The notes under the pieces were generated by a model. It was not told the origin of the DNA. It made no database searches and saw only the letters and a list, made by a program, of their open reading frames with translations. This document shows positions 43,402-52,026 of a stretch of DNA of 64,000 nucleotides, piece after piece. The translations under genes and the position numbers were made by a program. This DNA is from Citrobacter koseri ATCC BAA-895 (GTDB lineage Bacteria; Pseudomonadota; Gammaproteobacteria; Enterobacterales; Enterobacteriaceae). The stretch spans positions 3,472,001 to 3,536,000 of the forward strand of contig NC_009792.1 of assembly GCF_000018045.1 (NCBI RefSeq), read 5' to 3'. Each line of letters starts with the position of its first letter. Positions within the stretch are counted from its first letter, which is position 1.

Positions 43402-44292
43402 ATGAGTCAGTCAGAATTTGATTCAGGGCTTCCAAACGGCATCGGGCTTGCGCCTTACCTGCGCATGAAGCAGGAAGGCATGACGGAGAACGAGAGCCGT
43501 ATCGTCGAGTGGTTACTCAAGCCGGGTAATCTCAGTAGCGCGCCAGCCATTAAAGATGTCGCAGAGGCGCTGGCGGTATCTGAAGCCATGATTGTTAAGG
43601 TATCGAAACTGCTGGGATTCAGCGGGTTTCGCAACTTACGCAGCGCGCTGGAAGACTATTTTTCTCAGTCTGAGCAGGTATTGCCTGCCGAACTGGCCTT
43701 TGATGAAGCGCCGCAGGATGTGGTGAATAAGGTATTCAACATTACCTTGCGCACCATTATGGAAGGTCAGTCAATCGTCAACGTGGATGAGATTCATCGC
43801 GCCGCACGCTTCTTTTATCAGGCGAAGCAGCGTGATTTGTATGGCGCTGGCGGGTCGAATGCCATCTGCGCGGACGTACAGCATAAGTTCTTACGCATCG
43901 GCGTGCGCTGCCAGACTTACCCGGACGCGCACATCATGATGATGTCCGCATCGCTATTAAAAGAAGGCGATGTCGTGTTGGTGGTGACCCATTCCGGGCG
44001 CACCAGTGATGTAAAAGCCGCAGTTGAACTGGCGAAAAAGAATGGTGCCAAAATTATCTGTATCACCCACAGCTACCATTCACCTATCGCCAAATTGGCT
44101 GACTATATTATTTGTTCGCCAGCACCAGAAACACCGTTATTAGGGCGTAATGCTTCCGCACGCATATTACAACTCACTCTACTGGATGCATTTTTTGTTT
44201 CCGTCGCCCAACTGAATATCGAACAGGCAACCATTAATATGCAAAAAACTGGCGCAATTGTTGATTTCTTTTCACCAGGCGCGCTGAAATAA
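43402..44292 (+). CDS. alsR: Allose operon repressor AlsR (RpiR)
   Basis: 296 aa, as in E. coli. N-terminal RpiR helix-turn-helix (AIKDVAEALAVSEAMIVKVS), C-terminal SIS sugar-phosphate domain (YGAGGSNAICADVQHKFL, VVTHSGRTSDVKAAVELA). Represses rpiB and alsBACEK until allose is present. A frame extension of 11 codons upstream is not used. alsB follows after 53 nt. Confidence 0.95.
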   Translation: MSQSEFDSGLPNGIGLAPYLRMKQEGMTENESRIVEWLLKPGNLSSAPAIKDVAEALAVSEAMIVKVSKLLGFSGFRNLRSALEDYFSQSEQVLPAELAFDEAPQDVVNKVFNITLRTIMEGQSIVNVDEIHRAARFFYQAKQRDLYGAGGSNAICADVQHKFLRIGVRCQTYPDAHIMMMSASLLKEGDVVLVVTHSGRTSDVKAAVELAKKNGAKIICITHSYHSPIAKLADYIICSPAPETPLLGRNASARILQLTLLDAFFVSVAQLNIEQATINMQKTGAIVDFFSPGALK

Positions 44293-44345
44293 AATGCTCG
44301 TTGCTCTCATTTTCGGGAGCAACACCCTACACTGAGAATACTGCT

Positions 44346-45281
44346 ATGAATAAATATCTGAAATATTTCAGCGGTGCGGCTATGGGCTTAATGTTGTCCA
44401 CCAGCGCATTTGCCGCCGCCGAATATGCCGTAGTATTAAAAACATTATCCAATCCATTCTGGGTGGATATGAAAAAAGGTATTGAAGATGAAGCAAAAAC
44501 GCTGGGTGTCAGCGTCGATATTTTTGCCTCGCCTTCGGAAGGCGACTTTCAGTCTCAGTTGCAGCTATTCGAAGATCTCAGCAATAAAAATTACAAAGGT
44601 ATCGCCTTTGCGCCATTATCCTCAGTAAACCTGGTGATGCCCGTCGCCCGCGCGTGGAAGAAAGGGATTTATCTGGTCAATCTCGATGAAAAAATCGATA
44701 TGGATAACCTGAAAAAAGCGGGCGGTAACGTCGAAGGGTTTGTCACCACCGATAACGTCGCCGTGGGCGCCAAAGGCGCGGAGTTCATTATTGAAAAACT
44801 GGGCGCCGAGGGCGGTGAAGTCGCCATTATTGAAGGTAAAGCCGGTAACGCCTCCGGCGAGGCGCGCCGCAATGGCGCAACCGAGGCTTTCAAAAAGGCA
44901 AGCCAAATCAAGCTGGTCGCCAGCCAACCCGCAGACTGGGACCGAATCAAAGCGTTAGACGTTGCCACCAACGTGCTGCAACGCAACCCGAATATCAAAG
45001 CGATTTATTGCGCTAACGACACCATGGCGATGGGCGTCGCCCAGGCCGTGGCTAACGCCGGGAAAAGCGGAAAAGTGCTGGTAGTGGGTACAGACGGTAT
45101 CCCGGAAGCCCGCAAAATGGTGGAGGCCGGACAGATGACGGCGACCATCGCTCAGAACCCTGCGGATATCGGCGCGACAGGGCTCAGGCTGATGGTTGAT
45201 GCCGCGAAATCAGGCAACGTGATCCCGCTGGATAAAGCGCCGGAATTTAAGCTGGTCGATTCCATCCTGGTCGCAAAGTAA
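44346..45281 (+). CDS. alsB: D-allose-binding periplasmic protein AlsB
   Basis: 311 aa; signal peptide ending near AFA-AAEYAV, then periplasmic sugar-binding fold (VVLKTLSNPFWVDMKKGIED, YCANDTMAMGVAQAV, VVGTDGIPEARKMVEAGQM). Delivers D-allose to AlsAC. A REP cluster and a second repeat separate it from alsA, so alsB is probably expressed more highly. Confidence 0.95.
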   Translation: MNKYLKYFSGAAMGLMLSTSAFAAAEYAVVLKTLSNPFWVDMKKGIEDEAKTLGVSVDIFASPSEGDFQSQLQLFEDLSNKNYKGIAFAPLSSVNLVMPVARAWKKGIYLVNLDEKIDMDNLKKAGGNVEGFVTTDNVAVGAKGAEFIIEKLGAEGGEVAIIEGKAGNASGEARRNGATEAFKKASQIKLVASQPADWDRIKALDVATNVLQRNPNIKAIYCANDTMAMGVAQAVANAGKSGKVLVVGTDGIPEARKMVEAGQMTATIAQNPADIGATGLRLMVDAAKSGNVIPLDKAPEFKLVDSILVAK

Positions 45282-45293
45282 GTCCGTAAATCT

Positions 45294-45367
45294 GCCGGAT
45301 GGCGACGCGAAAGCCTCTTATCCGGCCGACCCGAACGTAGGCCTGATAAGCGTAGCGCCATCAGGCA
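45294..45367. repeat. REP/BIME cluster after alsB
   Basis: Units GCCGGATGGCGACGCG...TTATCCGGC and GTAGGCCTGATAAGCG...GCCATCAGGC. Confidence 0.85.
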
Positions 45368-45403
45368 ATGGCACTGATTTAGTCAATATTTTTCTTACAC
45401 AAA

Positions 45404-45516
45404 ATCATTCGAGATGCATCGAGGCGGCAACTGAGTAAATCCCCAGGAGCTTACATAAGTAAGTGACTGGGGTGAGCGAAGGCAGCCAACAAAGAGGCAG
45501 CTTGAAGGATGAAGTG
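45404..45516. repeat. Palindromic ~110-bp intergenic repeat (MITE-like) before alsA
   Basis: A central dyad CCCCAG-GAG-CTTAC-ATAA-GTAAG-TGA-CTGGGG sits within a longer imperfect inverted repeat. The left arm is TCATTCGAGATGCATC; the right arm ends GAGGCAGCTTGAAGGATGA. It is not a REP. From memory it resembles a dispersed repeat common in Klebsiella, Enterobacter and Serratia; no name is assigned. It lies inside the als operon, 16 nt before alsA. Confidence 0.6.
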
Positions 45517-45531
45517 TAAAAGAGGTTAATT

Positions 45532-47064
45532 ATGGTCACGCCATATATCTCGATGGCGGGGATCGGCAAATCCTTTGGTCCGGTTCACGCATTAAAATCG
45601 GTTGATTTAACGGTTTATCCTTATGAAATACACGCATTATTAGGAGAAAATGGCGCCGGTAAATCAACGTTGATGAAGGTTCTGTCGGGAATACATGAAC
45701 CGACCAAAGGCACCATTACGATTAATAACGTTAATTACGACAAGCTGGATCATAAATTAGCGGCACAACTCGGCATCGGCATTATTTATCAGGAACTCAG
45801 CGTGATTGATGAATTAACCGTGCTGGAGAATTTATATATTGGTCGCCATCTGACGAAAAAAGTCTGTGGCGTCAATATGATTGACTGGAAAGAGATGCGC
45901 GTACGGGCCGCCATGATGTTGCTGCGCGTCGGTTTAAAAGTCGATTTAGACGAAAAGGTGGCGAACTTATCCATCAGCCATAAGCAAATGCTGGAAATCG
46001 CCAAAACGCTGATGCTCAACGCCAAAGTGATCATCATGGACGAACCCACCTCCTCGCTCACCAATAAAGAGGTGGACTACCTGTTTCTGATCATGAACCA
46101 GCTACGCAAAGAGGGCACCGCCATCGTCTACATCTCGCATAAGCTGGCGGAAATTCGCCGCATCTGCGATCGCTATACGGTGATGAAAGACGGCAGCAGC
46201 GTTTGCAGCGGGATGGTGAGCGACGTCAGCAACGACGATATCGTCCGCCTGATGGTTGGCCGCGAACTGCAAAACCGCTTTAACGCCATGAAAGAGAGCA
46301 CCGGCAACATCGAGCGCGATACGGTATTCGAGGTGAAAAACGTCACCAGCCGCGACAAGAAAAAGGTTCGCGATATCTCCTTTAGCGTCAGCCGGGGCGA
46401 AATTTTAGGCTTCGCCGGACTGGTCGGCTCCGGGCGCACCGAGCTGATGGATTGCCTGTTCGGCGTCGATAAACGCGCAAGTGGCGAGATCCGTCTGAAC
46501 GGGAAAACCATCTCCCCGCGCTCACCATTAGACGCGGTGAAAAAAGGGATGGCTTACATCACCGAAAGCCGCCGGGATAACGGCTTCTTCCCCAATTTCT
46601 CTATCGCCCAGAACATGGCGATCGGCCGCAGCCTGAAAAGCGGCGGCTTTAAGGGGGCGATGGGCCTGTTCCACGAAGGCGACGAGCAGCGTACCGCCGA
46701 AGCGCAGCGCGAACTGCTGGCGCTGAAGTGTCATTCCGTTAACCAGAACATCACCGAACTCTCCGGCGGAAACCAGCAGAAGGTGCTGATTTCCAAATGG
46801 TTGTGCTGTAGCCCGGAGGTGATCATTTTCGACGAGCCGACCCGTGGTATCGACGTCGGTGCGAAAGCCGAAATTTATAAAGTGATGCGCCAGTTGGCGG
46901 ACGACGGAAAAGTCATCCTGATGGTGTCATCGGAACTTCCTGAAATTATCGCCGTCTGCGACCGCATCGCCGTGTTCTGCGAAGGACGACTGACGCAAAT
47001 CCTGACCAATCGCGATGACATGAGCGAAGAGGAGATTATGGCATGGGCATTACCACAAGAGTAA
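45532..47064 (+). CDS. alsA: D-allose ABC transporter ATPase AlsA
   Basis: 510 aa, two tandem ABC domains. Domain 1 has Walker A GENGAGKST, signature LSISHKQMLEIAK and Walker B VIIMDEPTSSL. Domain 2 has the degenerate A loop GLVGSGRTE, signature LSGGNQQKV and Walker B VIIFDEPTRGIDVG. Energises allose uptake. Overlaps alsC by 22 nt. Confidence 0.95.
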   Translation: MVTPYISMAGIGKSFGPVHALKSVDLTVYPYEIHALLGENGAGKSTLMKVLSGIHEPTKGTITINNVNYDKLDHKLAAQLGIGIIYQELSVIDELTVLENLYIGRHLTKKVCGVNMIDWKEMRVRAAMMLLRVGLKVDLDEKVANLSISHKQMLEIAKTLMLNAKVIIMDEPTSSLTNKEVDYLFLIMNQLRKEGTAIVYISHKLAEIRRICDRYTVMKDGSSVCSGMVSDVSNDDIVRLMVGRELQNRFNAMKESTGNIERDTVFEVKNVTSRDKKKVRDISFSVSRGEILGFAGLVGSGRTELMDCLFGVDKRASGEIRLNGKTISPRSPLDAVKKGMAYITESRRDNGFFPNFSIAQNMAIGRSLKSGGFKGAMGLFHEGDEQRTAEAQRELLALKCHSVNQNITELSGGNQQKVLISKWLCCSPEVIIFDEPTRGIDVGAKAEIYKVMRQLADDGKVILMVSSELPEIIAVCDRIAVFCEGRLTQILTNRDDMSEEEIMAWALPQE

Positions 47065-48023
47065 AAGGTGACGTGAACGGGAAGAAACCGTTCAACTTTG
47101 CGCTGTTCTGGGATAAATACGGCACCTTCTTCATCCTGGCGATTATCGTCGCCATCTTCGGTTCGCTGTCGTCAGAATATTTTCTGACCACCAACAACAT
47201 CACCCAGATTTTTGTCCAGAGTTCGGTAACGGTGCTGATCGGCATGGGTGAATTCTTCGCCATCCTGGTCGCCGGTATCGACCTCTCCGTCGGGGCGATT
47301 CTGGCGCTGTCCGGGATGGTGACGGCCAAACTGATGCTGGCAGGCGTCGATCCGTTCTTTGCGGCGCTGATTGGCGGCGTGCTGGTCGGCGGTGCGCTGG
47401 GGGCGATTAACGGCTGCCTGGTGAACTGGACCGGCCTGCATCCGTTCATTATCACCCTTGGCACTAACGCGATTTTCCGTGGTATCACGCTGGTGATTTC
47501 TGACGCCAACTCGGTATACGGCTTCTCATTCGACTTCGTGAACTTCTTCGCCGCCAGCGTGTTAGGTGTCCCCGTGCCGGTCATCTTCTCGCTGATTGTC
47601 GCGGTGATCCTCTGGTTCCTCACTACCCGCATGCGGCTTGGGCGCAACATCTACGCGCTCGGCGGCAACAAAAACTCGGCGTTCTATTCCGGGATTGACG
47701 TGAAGTTTCACATCCTGGTGGTGTTTATCATCTCCGGCATTTGCGCGGGACTGGCGGGCGTGGTTTCTACTGCGCGACTCGGCGCCGCAGAACCCTTAGC
47801 CGGAATGGGTTTTGAAACCTACGCCATCGCCAGCGCCATCATTGGCGGCACCAGCTTCTTCGGCGGCAAGGGGCGCATCTTCTCGGTGGTGATTGGCGGC
47901 TTAATCATCGGCACCATCAACAACGGTCTGAATATTTTGCAGGTACAAACCTATTACCAGCTGGTGGTGATGGGCGGATTAATTATCGCGGCTGTCGCCC
48001 TTGACCGTCTTATCAGTAAGTAA
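47043..48023 (+). CDS. alsC: D-allose ABC transporter permease AlsC
   Basis: 326 aa, ribose-type permease with about 8-10 helices (FAILVAGIDLSVGAILALSG, LHPFIITLGTNAIFRGITL, GGTSFFGGKGRIFSVVIGG). Inner-membrane channel with AlsA/AlsB. Confidence 0.95.
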   Translation: MGITTRVKGDVNGKKPFNFALFWDKYGTFFILAIIVAIFGSLSSEYFLTTNNITQIFVQSSVTVLIGMGEFFAILVAGIDLSVGAILALSGMVTAKLMLAGVDPFFAALIGGVLVGGALGAINGCLVNWTGLHPFIITLGTNAIFRGITLVISDANSVYGFSFDFVNFFAASVLGVPVPVIFSLIVAVILWFLTTRMRLGRNIYALGGNKNSAFYSGIDVKFHILVVFIISGICAGLAGVVSTARLGAAEPLAGMGFETYAIASAIIGGTSFFGGKGRIFSVVIGGLIIGTINNGLNILQVQTYYQLVVMGGLIIAAVALDRLISK

Positions 48024-48033
48024 GGAATGGATC

Positions 48034-48729
48034 ATGAAAATCTCTCCCTCTTTAATGTGTATGGATCTGCTGAAGTTTAAAGAACAGATCGAATTTATCG
48101 ACAGCCATGCAGACTATTTTCATATTGATATTATGGACGGCCACTTTGTGCCGAATCTGACGCTGTCCCCCTTCTTCGTCAGCCAGGTCAAGAAACTGGC
48201 GAGCAAACCTCTTGATTGTCATCTGATGGTGACGCGTCCGCAGGATTATATTGGCCAACTGGCGCGCGCCGGTGCGGATTTCATCACGCTGCACCCGGAA
48301 ACCATCAACGGTCAGGCATTCCGTCTGATTGACGAAATCCGCCGCCACGGTATGAAAGTGGGCCTGATTCTCAACCCGGAAACACCGGTTGAGGCGATGA
48401 AATACTATATCCATAAGGCTGATAAAGTGACGGTGATGACCGTCGATCCCGGCTTTGCCGGGCAGCCGTTCATCCCGGAAATGCTGGATAAAATCGCCGA
48501 GCTGAAAGCCTGGCGCGAGCGTGAAGGGCTGCATTACGAAATTGAAGTGGATGGTTCCTGCAATCAGGCCACCTACAAAAAATTAATGGCGGCAGGCGCG
48601 GATGTCTTTATCGTCGGCACCTCCGGGCTGTTTAACCACGCGGAGAATATCGACGACGCATGGCAAGTGATGACGGCGCAGATCCTGACGGCGAAAAACG
48701 AGGTACTGCCTCATGCAAAAACAGCATAG
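48034..48729 (+). CDS. alsE: D-allulose-6-phosphate 3-epimerase AlsE
   Basis: 231 aa, same as E. coli; ribulose-phosphate-epimerase fold with FHIDIMDGHFVPNLTL, DCHLMVTRP, MTVDPGFAGQPFIPEML and EVDGSCNQATYKKLMAAGAD. Converts allulose 6-phosphate to fructose 6-phosphate. Start chosen after AAGGAATGG; overlaps alsK by 17 nt. Confidence 0.95.
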   Translation: MKISPSLMCMDLLKFKEQIEFIDSHADYFHIDIMDGHFVPNLTLSPFFVSQVKKLASKPLDCHLMVTRPQDYIGQLARAGADFITLHPETINGQAFRLIDEIRRHGMKVGLILNPETPVEAMKYYIHKADKVTVMTVDPGFAGQPFIPEMLDKIAELKAWREREGLHYEIEVDGSCNQATYKKLMAAGADVFIVGTSGLFNHAENIDDAWQVMTAQILTAKNEVLPHAKTA

Positions 48730-49627
48730 CGTTGTGGCGGGTGTGGATATGGGGGCAACCCATATCCGTTTTTGCCTGCAAACGGCAACCGGTGAGACTC
48801 TGCACTGTGAGAAACAGCGTACGGCGGAGGTGATCGCGCCCGGCGTGGTGGCCGGTATTGCGCAGATGATTAGCGAACAGATCGCACGCTACGAGGCGCG
48901 CTGCCGTGGTCTGGTGATGGGATTTCCGGCGCTGGTCGGCAAAGACAACCGCACCATCATTTCGACACCCAATTTGCCGTTGCAACCTGAAGAAGTGCAT
49001 GACCTCGCGGGAAAACTGGAGGATGCGCTGGGCTGCCCGGTCGCGTTTTCCCGCGACGTGAACTTACAGCTGTCGTATGACGTCGTGGAAAACCATCTCA
49101 CACAGCAGCAGGTGCTGGCCGCCTACCTCGGCACGGGAATGGGCTTTGCAGTGTGGATGAATGGCGCGCCCTGGACCGGAGCGCATGGCGTGGCGGGCGA
49201 ACTGGGGCACATTCCCCAGGGCGACATGACGCAGACCTGTGCCTGCGGCAATCCAGGTTGCCTCGAAACGGTCTGTTCCGGGCTGGCGCTGAAACGCTGG
49301 TACGAACAACAGCCACGGGATTTCGCGCTGGACGCACTGTTTATCCACGCCGGAGAAGCGCCATTCGTCCAGGCGCTGCTGGAAAGCGCCGCCCGCGCGA
49401 TTGCCACCAGCATAAATCTGTTCGATCCCGATGCGGTGATTTTGGGCGGCGGCGTGATGGATATGCAGGCTTTCCCGCGCGAACAATTAATTACCCTGAT
49501 CCAAAAATACCTGCGCCGACCGTTGCCGTATCAGGCCGTACGTTTTATTGCCGCCTCGTCCTCCGCGTTTAACGGCGCGCAGGGCGCAGCAACGCTGGCA
49601 CGCTGCCGTTTTCTGTCGTCGCGGTGA
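48713..49627 (+). CDS. alsK: D-allose kinase AlsK
   Basis: 304 aa ROK-family kinase: N-terminal phosphate loop GVDMGATHIRFCL, zinc motif CACGNPGCLETVCSG and DPDAVILGGGVMD. Phosphorylates D-allose to allose 6-phosphate, which RpiB isomerises. Last gene of the operon; converges with the hybrid kinase gene 14 nt away. Confidence 0.94.
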   Translation: MQKQHSVVAGVDMGATHIRFCLQTATGETLHCEKQRTAEVIAPGVVAGIAQMISEQIARYEARCRGLVMGFPALVGKDNRTIISTPNLPLQPEEVHDLAGKLEDALGCPVAFSRDVNLQLSYDVVENHLTQQQVLAAYLGTGMGFAVWMNGAPWTGAHGVAGELGHIPQGDMTQTCACGNPGCLETVCSGLALKRWYEQQPRDFALDALFIHAGEAPFVQALLESAARAIATSINLFDPDAVILGGGVMDMQAFPREQLITLIQKYLRRPLPYQAVRFIAASSSAFNGAQGAATLARCRFLSSR

Positions 49628-49641
49628 TATCGCGACGCTTA

Positions 49642-51912
49642 TCAGGCCTGCACATGCGCCGCCCGCAGCGCCTGCGCGAGCTGCACCCGGGTAAATGGTT
49701 TACGCAGCAGCGCCACATCCGGCAGCGCGGGGTTATGCGCCGGGCGTAAATCCTGCCCGCTGATAAGCAGCAGCGTCAGGCGGGGATAATGCTTGCGGGC
49801 ATGGTTGATCACCTCCACGCCGCTCAGACTGCCTGGCAGCATTAAGTCGCTGATAAGCACATCAATCTCGCCGGATGACGCCAGCATCTGCATCGCCTGC
49901 TCGCCGTTGGCGGCCTCCAGCGTCAGATACCCCAGCAGATGCAGTTGCTCGCACAACGTCTGACGAACATCCGCCTCATCTTCCAGTACCAGCACCAGTT
50001 TCTCGTCGCTGGCGGTACTTTGCACCGCAACCGGCTCCAGGTTTGCCACCGCAGGCGCGATGGCGCGGGGAAGCTGCAATCTGACCGTCGTCCCCTGCCC
50101 CGGCGCGCTCTCAATTTCGACACGGCCGCCTGACTGGCGCACAAAGCCGTAAACCATCGATAACCCAAGCCCGCTGCCGCTGCCAGTCTGTTTGGTGGTG
50201 AAGAACGGCTCGAACACCTGCGCTTTCACCTCCTGCGACATACCGCAACCGTGATCGATCACCTCCAGCGCCACCATATCCTGACGACGTCCGTCACTGC
50301 GCGTAACCCGCTGATTCCAGGTGCGGATTTTGATCGTCCCTGTTTGTCCTTCCATCGCATCGCGGGCGTTCATCACCAGGTTGATGATCGCGTTCTCCAG
50401 TTGACTGACGTCTATCCACGCGGCCCAGGCGGGCGACTGGGCTTCTATCTCCAGCGTCAGCGTGGCCGGTAGCGAGTGACGCATCAGTTCGCTCAGGTTT
50501 TCCAGCAGCGTTTTCAGTTCCACCGAGTGCGGGTGCAGCGACTGTTTACGGGAGAATGCCAGCAGGCGTTGCGTCAGCAGCGCCCCGCGCTCGGCGGCCT
50601 TCAGCGCGCGGGTAATGCGCGGCGCATCCGGCGAGTCGGGGCTGACCAGCTCCAGACTGCCGATAATCACCGCCAGCAGATTGTTAAAATCATGCGCCAG
50701 CCCGCCCGTCAGTTGCCCTACCGCTTTCAGTTTCTGGCTGTGCAGCAGCGCCTCTTCCAGCCCCTGACGCTCCGTTCGGTCGATCTCCATCTGGGAGGTC
50801 TTTTCTTTCAGCAGGCGGGAGGTGCGCTCCAGCGACGCCGTATTGCGGGCAAAAACGTTAAACGCGCGCGCCAGTTCCCCCAGCTCGTCCCGCCGCTGCA
50901 AGGCAGGGACGCTGACATCCGATTCGCCGTGCGCCAGCCGGGTCATGGCGCGCGAAATCGCCGTCAGGTTAGAACCGAGGTTGCGGTAGATATACCACCC
51001 GGCAAAACCGGTAATCACCACCGCCAGCAGGGCGAAGGTCATGATAAACAACGCGCCGGAGCGCAATTCCTGATGGCTTTGCGCCACCCGCTGTTCTGAG
51101 ATGATCGCCACCTGCGCCGCATACTGATTGATGTCGCTGTTTAAAATCGCCACCAGCGCTTTGATGTGGAACATGTACCAGCTGATGGCCAGATCGCTTT
51201 GCTCCAGCGCCGCCGAGAGCGGTTCAAGTTTGCGTAACTCCTGGTTAAAGTCAGACAGAATCACGTTCACCAGCGGATCGGCATGTTGCTCAGGCAGAGC
51301 GCGCATCACGCCATCCAGCTGTTTAATGACGGCGCGCGGCGTCGGCGTTTCGATGGCGGCGCGAATCAGGCGATCCATTTGACTGAACAACGCCGCATCC
51401 TGCGCCGCATCAAGCTGTTGCAGATGCCGCAGGTAACTCTGATTCTGATACAGCGAACTCAGCAGCGTATTACGTTCCAGATGCCGCCGCTGCCCGCGCT
51501 GCAACATGCCCGCCACGCTGGTCTGCAACTCGTTGCTGCGTTGAATAATGCGGGCCACCAGCCCCGGTTCCTGCTGCGCCAGCGGGGCGGTCGCCAGCTG
51601 TTCGAGTGAATGCCTGAGCGCCCGCTGAGTCTCCTGCAACCGCTCCGCTTCGCCCTTGTACTCCAGCGCGCCGACCACCTGCGACAGCCGCACCGCCGCC
51701 GTCGCCACGTTCGCCGTATCGCGCGCCAGGTTCATACTGCCGGTCATGTCATCGACGGTTTGCTGCTGCACCTGCTCCTGTATTTGACTCGCATGCTGAA
51801 AACCCAGCACCGCCACGCCGCTCACCATCAGCGTCACCGCCACTACCAGCAGATTAAAAAACAGCAGTCGCCCGCGCGCACTGGCGAAAAAGTGACGTCT
51901 GTGCTGCGGCAT
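49642..51912 (-). CDS. Hybrid sensor histidine kinase of the sugar island
   Basis: 756 aa. The frame is open for nearly 200 more codons upstream, but those overlap the divergent ABC gene; GGAG 6 nt before this ATG fixes the start. TM1 about 16-37; helical periplasmic sensor (about 38-285, TorS/chemoreceptor-like, with LERNTLLSSLYQNQSYLRHL); TM2 about 286-308; HAMP; DHp with H407 in GGLAHDFNNLL; HATPase (NLVMNARDAM, GCGM, GSGLGLSMVYG); C-terminal receiver with D689 in DVLISDLMLPG. No Hpt domain follows, unlike TorS. It is divergent from the ABC operon. The likely partner is the OmpR-type regulator at the far end of the island. Confidence 0.88.
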   Translation of the reverse strand: MPQHRRHFFASARGRLLFFNLLVVAVTLMVSGVAVLGFQHASQIQEQVQQQTVDDMTGSMNLARDTANVATAAVRLSQVVGALEYKGEAERLQETQRALRHSLEQLATAPLAQQEPGLVARIIQRSNELQTSVAGMLQRGQRRHLERNTLLSSLYQNQSYLRHLQQLDAAQDAALFSQMDRLIRAAIETPTPRAVIKQLDGVMRALPEQHADPLVNVILSDFNQELRKLEPLSAALEQSDLAISWYMFHIKALVAILNSDINQYAAQVAIISEQRVAQSHQELRSGALFIMTFALLAVVITGFAGWYIYRNLGSNLTAISRAMTRLAHGESDVSVPALQRRDELGELARAFNVFARNTASLERTSRLLKEKTSQMEIDRTERQGLEEALLHSQKLKAVGQLTGGLAHDFNNLLAVIIGSLELVSPDSPDAPRITRALKAAERGALLTQRLLAFSRKQSLHPHSVELKTLLENLSELMRHSLPATLTLEIEAQSPAWAAWIDVSQLENAIINLVMNARDAMEGQTGTIKIRTWNQRVTRSDGRRQDMVALEVIDHGCGMSQEVKAQVFEPFFTTKQTGSGSGLGLSMVYGFVRQSGGRVEIESAPGQGTTVRLQLPRAIAPAVANLEPVAVQSTASDEKLVLVLEDEADVRQTLCEQLHLLGYLTLEAANGEQAMQMLASSGEIDVLISDLMLPGSLSGVEVINHARKHYPRLTLLLISGQDLRPAHNPALPDVALLRKPFTRVQLAQALRAAHVQA

Positions 51913-51941
51913 ATCACGCTCCATGAAGAAAAATCGCAATA

Positions 51942-51966
51942 TGACAAATATGAACGGCTTCTGACA
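51942..51966. promoter_or_regulatory. Possible regulator-binding direct repeats between the kinase and ABC operon
   Basis: TGACA at 51942 and 51962 with TGAAC between them at 51951, roughly one helical turn apart. OmpR-family regulators often bind such direct repeats. Weak evidence by eye only, but the location in the 114-nt divergent promoter region fits. Confidence 0.3.
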
Positions 51967-52026
51967 TTTTGCATTTACTTTCCTGTGATGGAGTGCTGAT
52001 ATCGCTAACCCCGCAGGAGATCCGCC

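Noticed and set aside
45404..45516. Palindromic repeat as an ERIC element
   Set aside because: It lacks the ERIC core sequence I remember; size is similar but arms differ.
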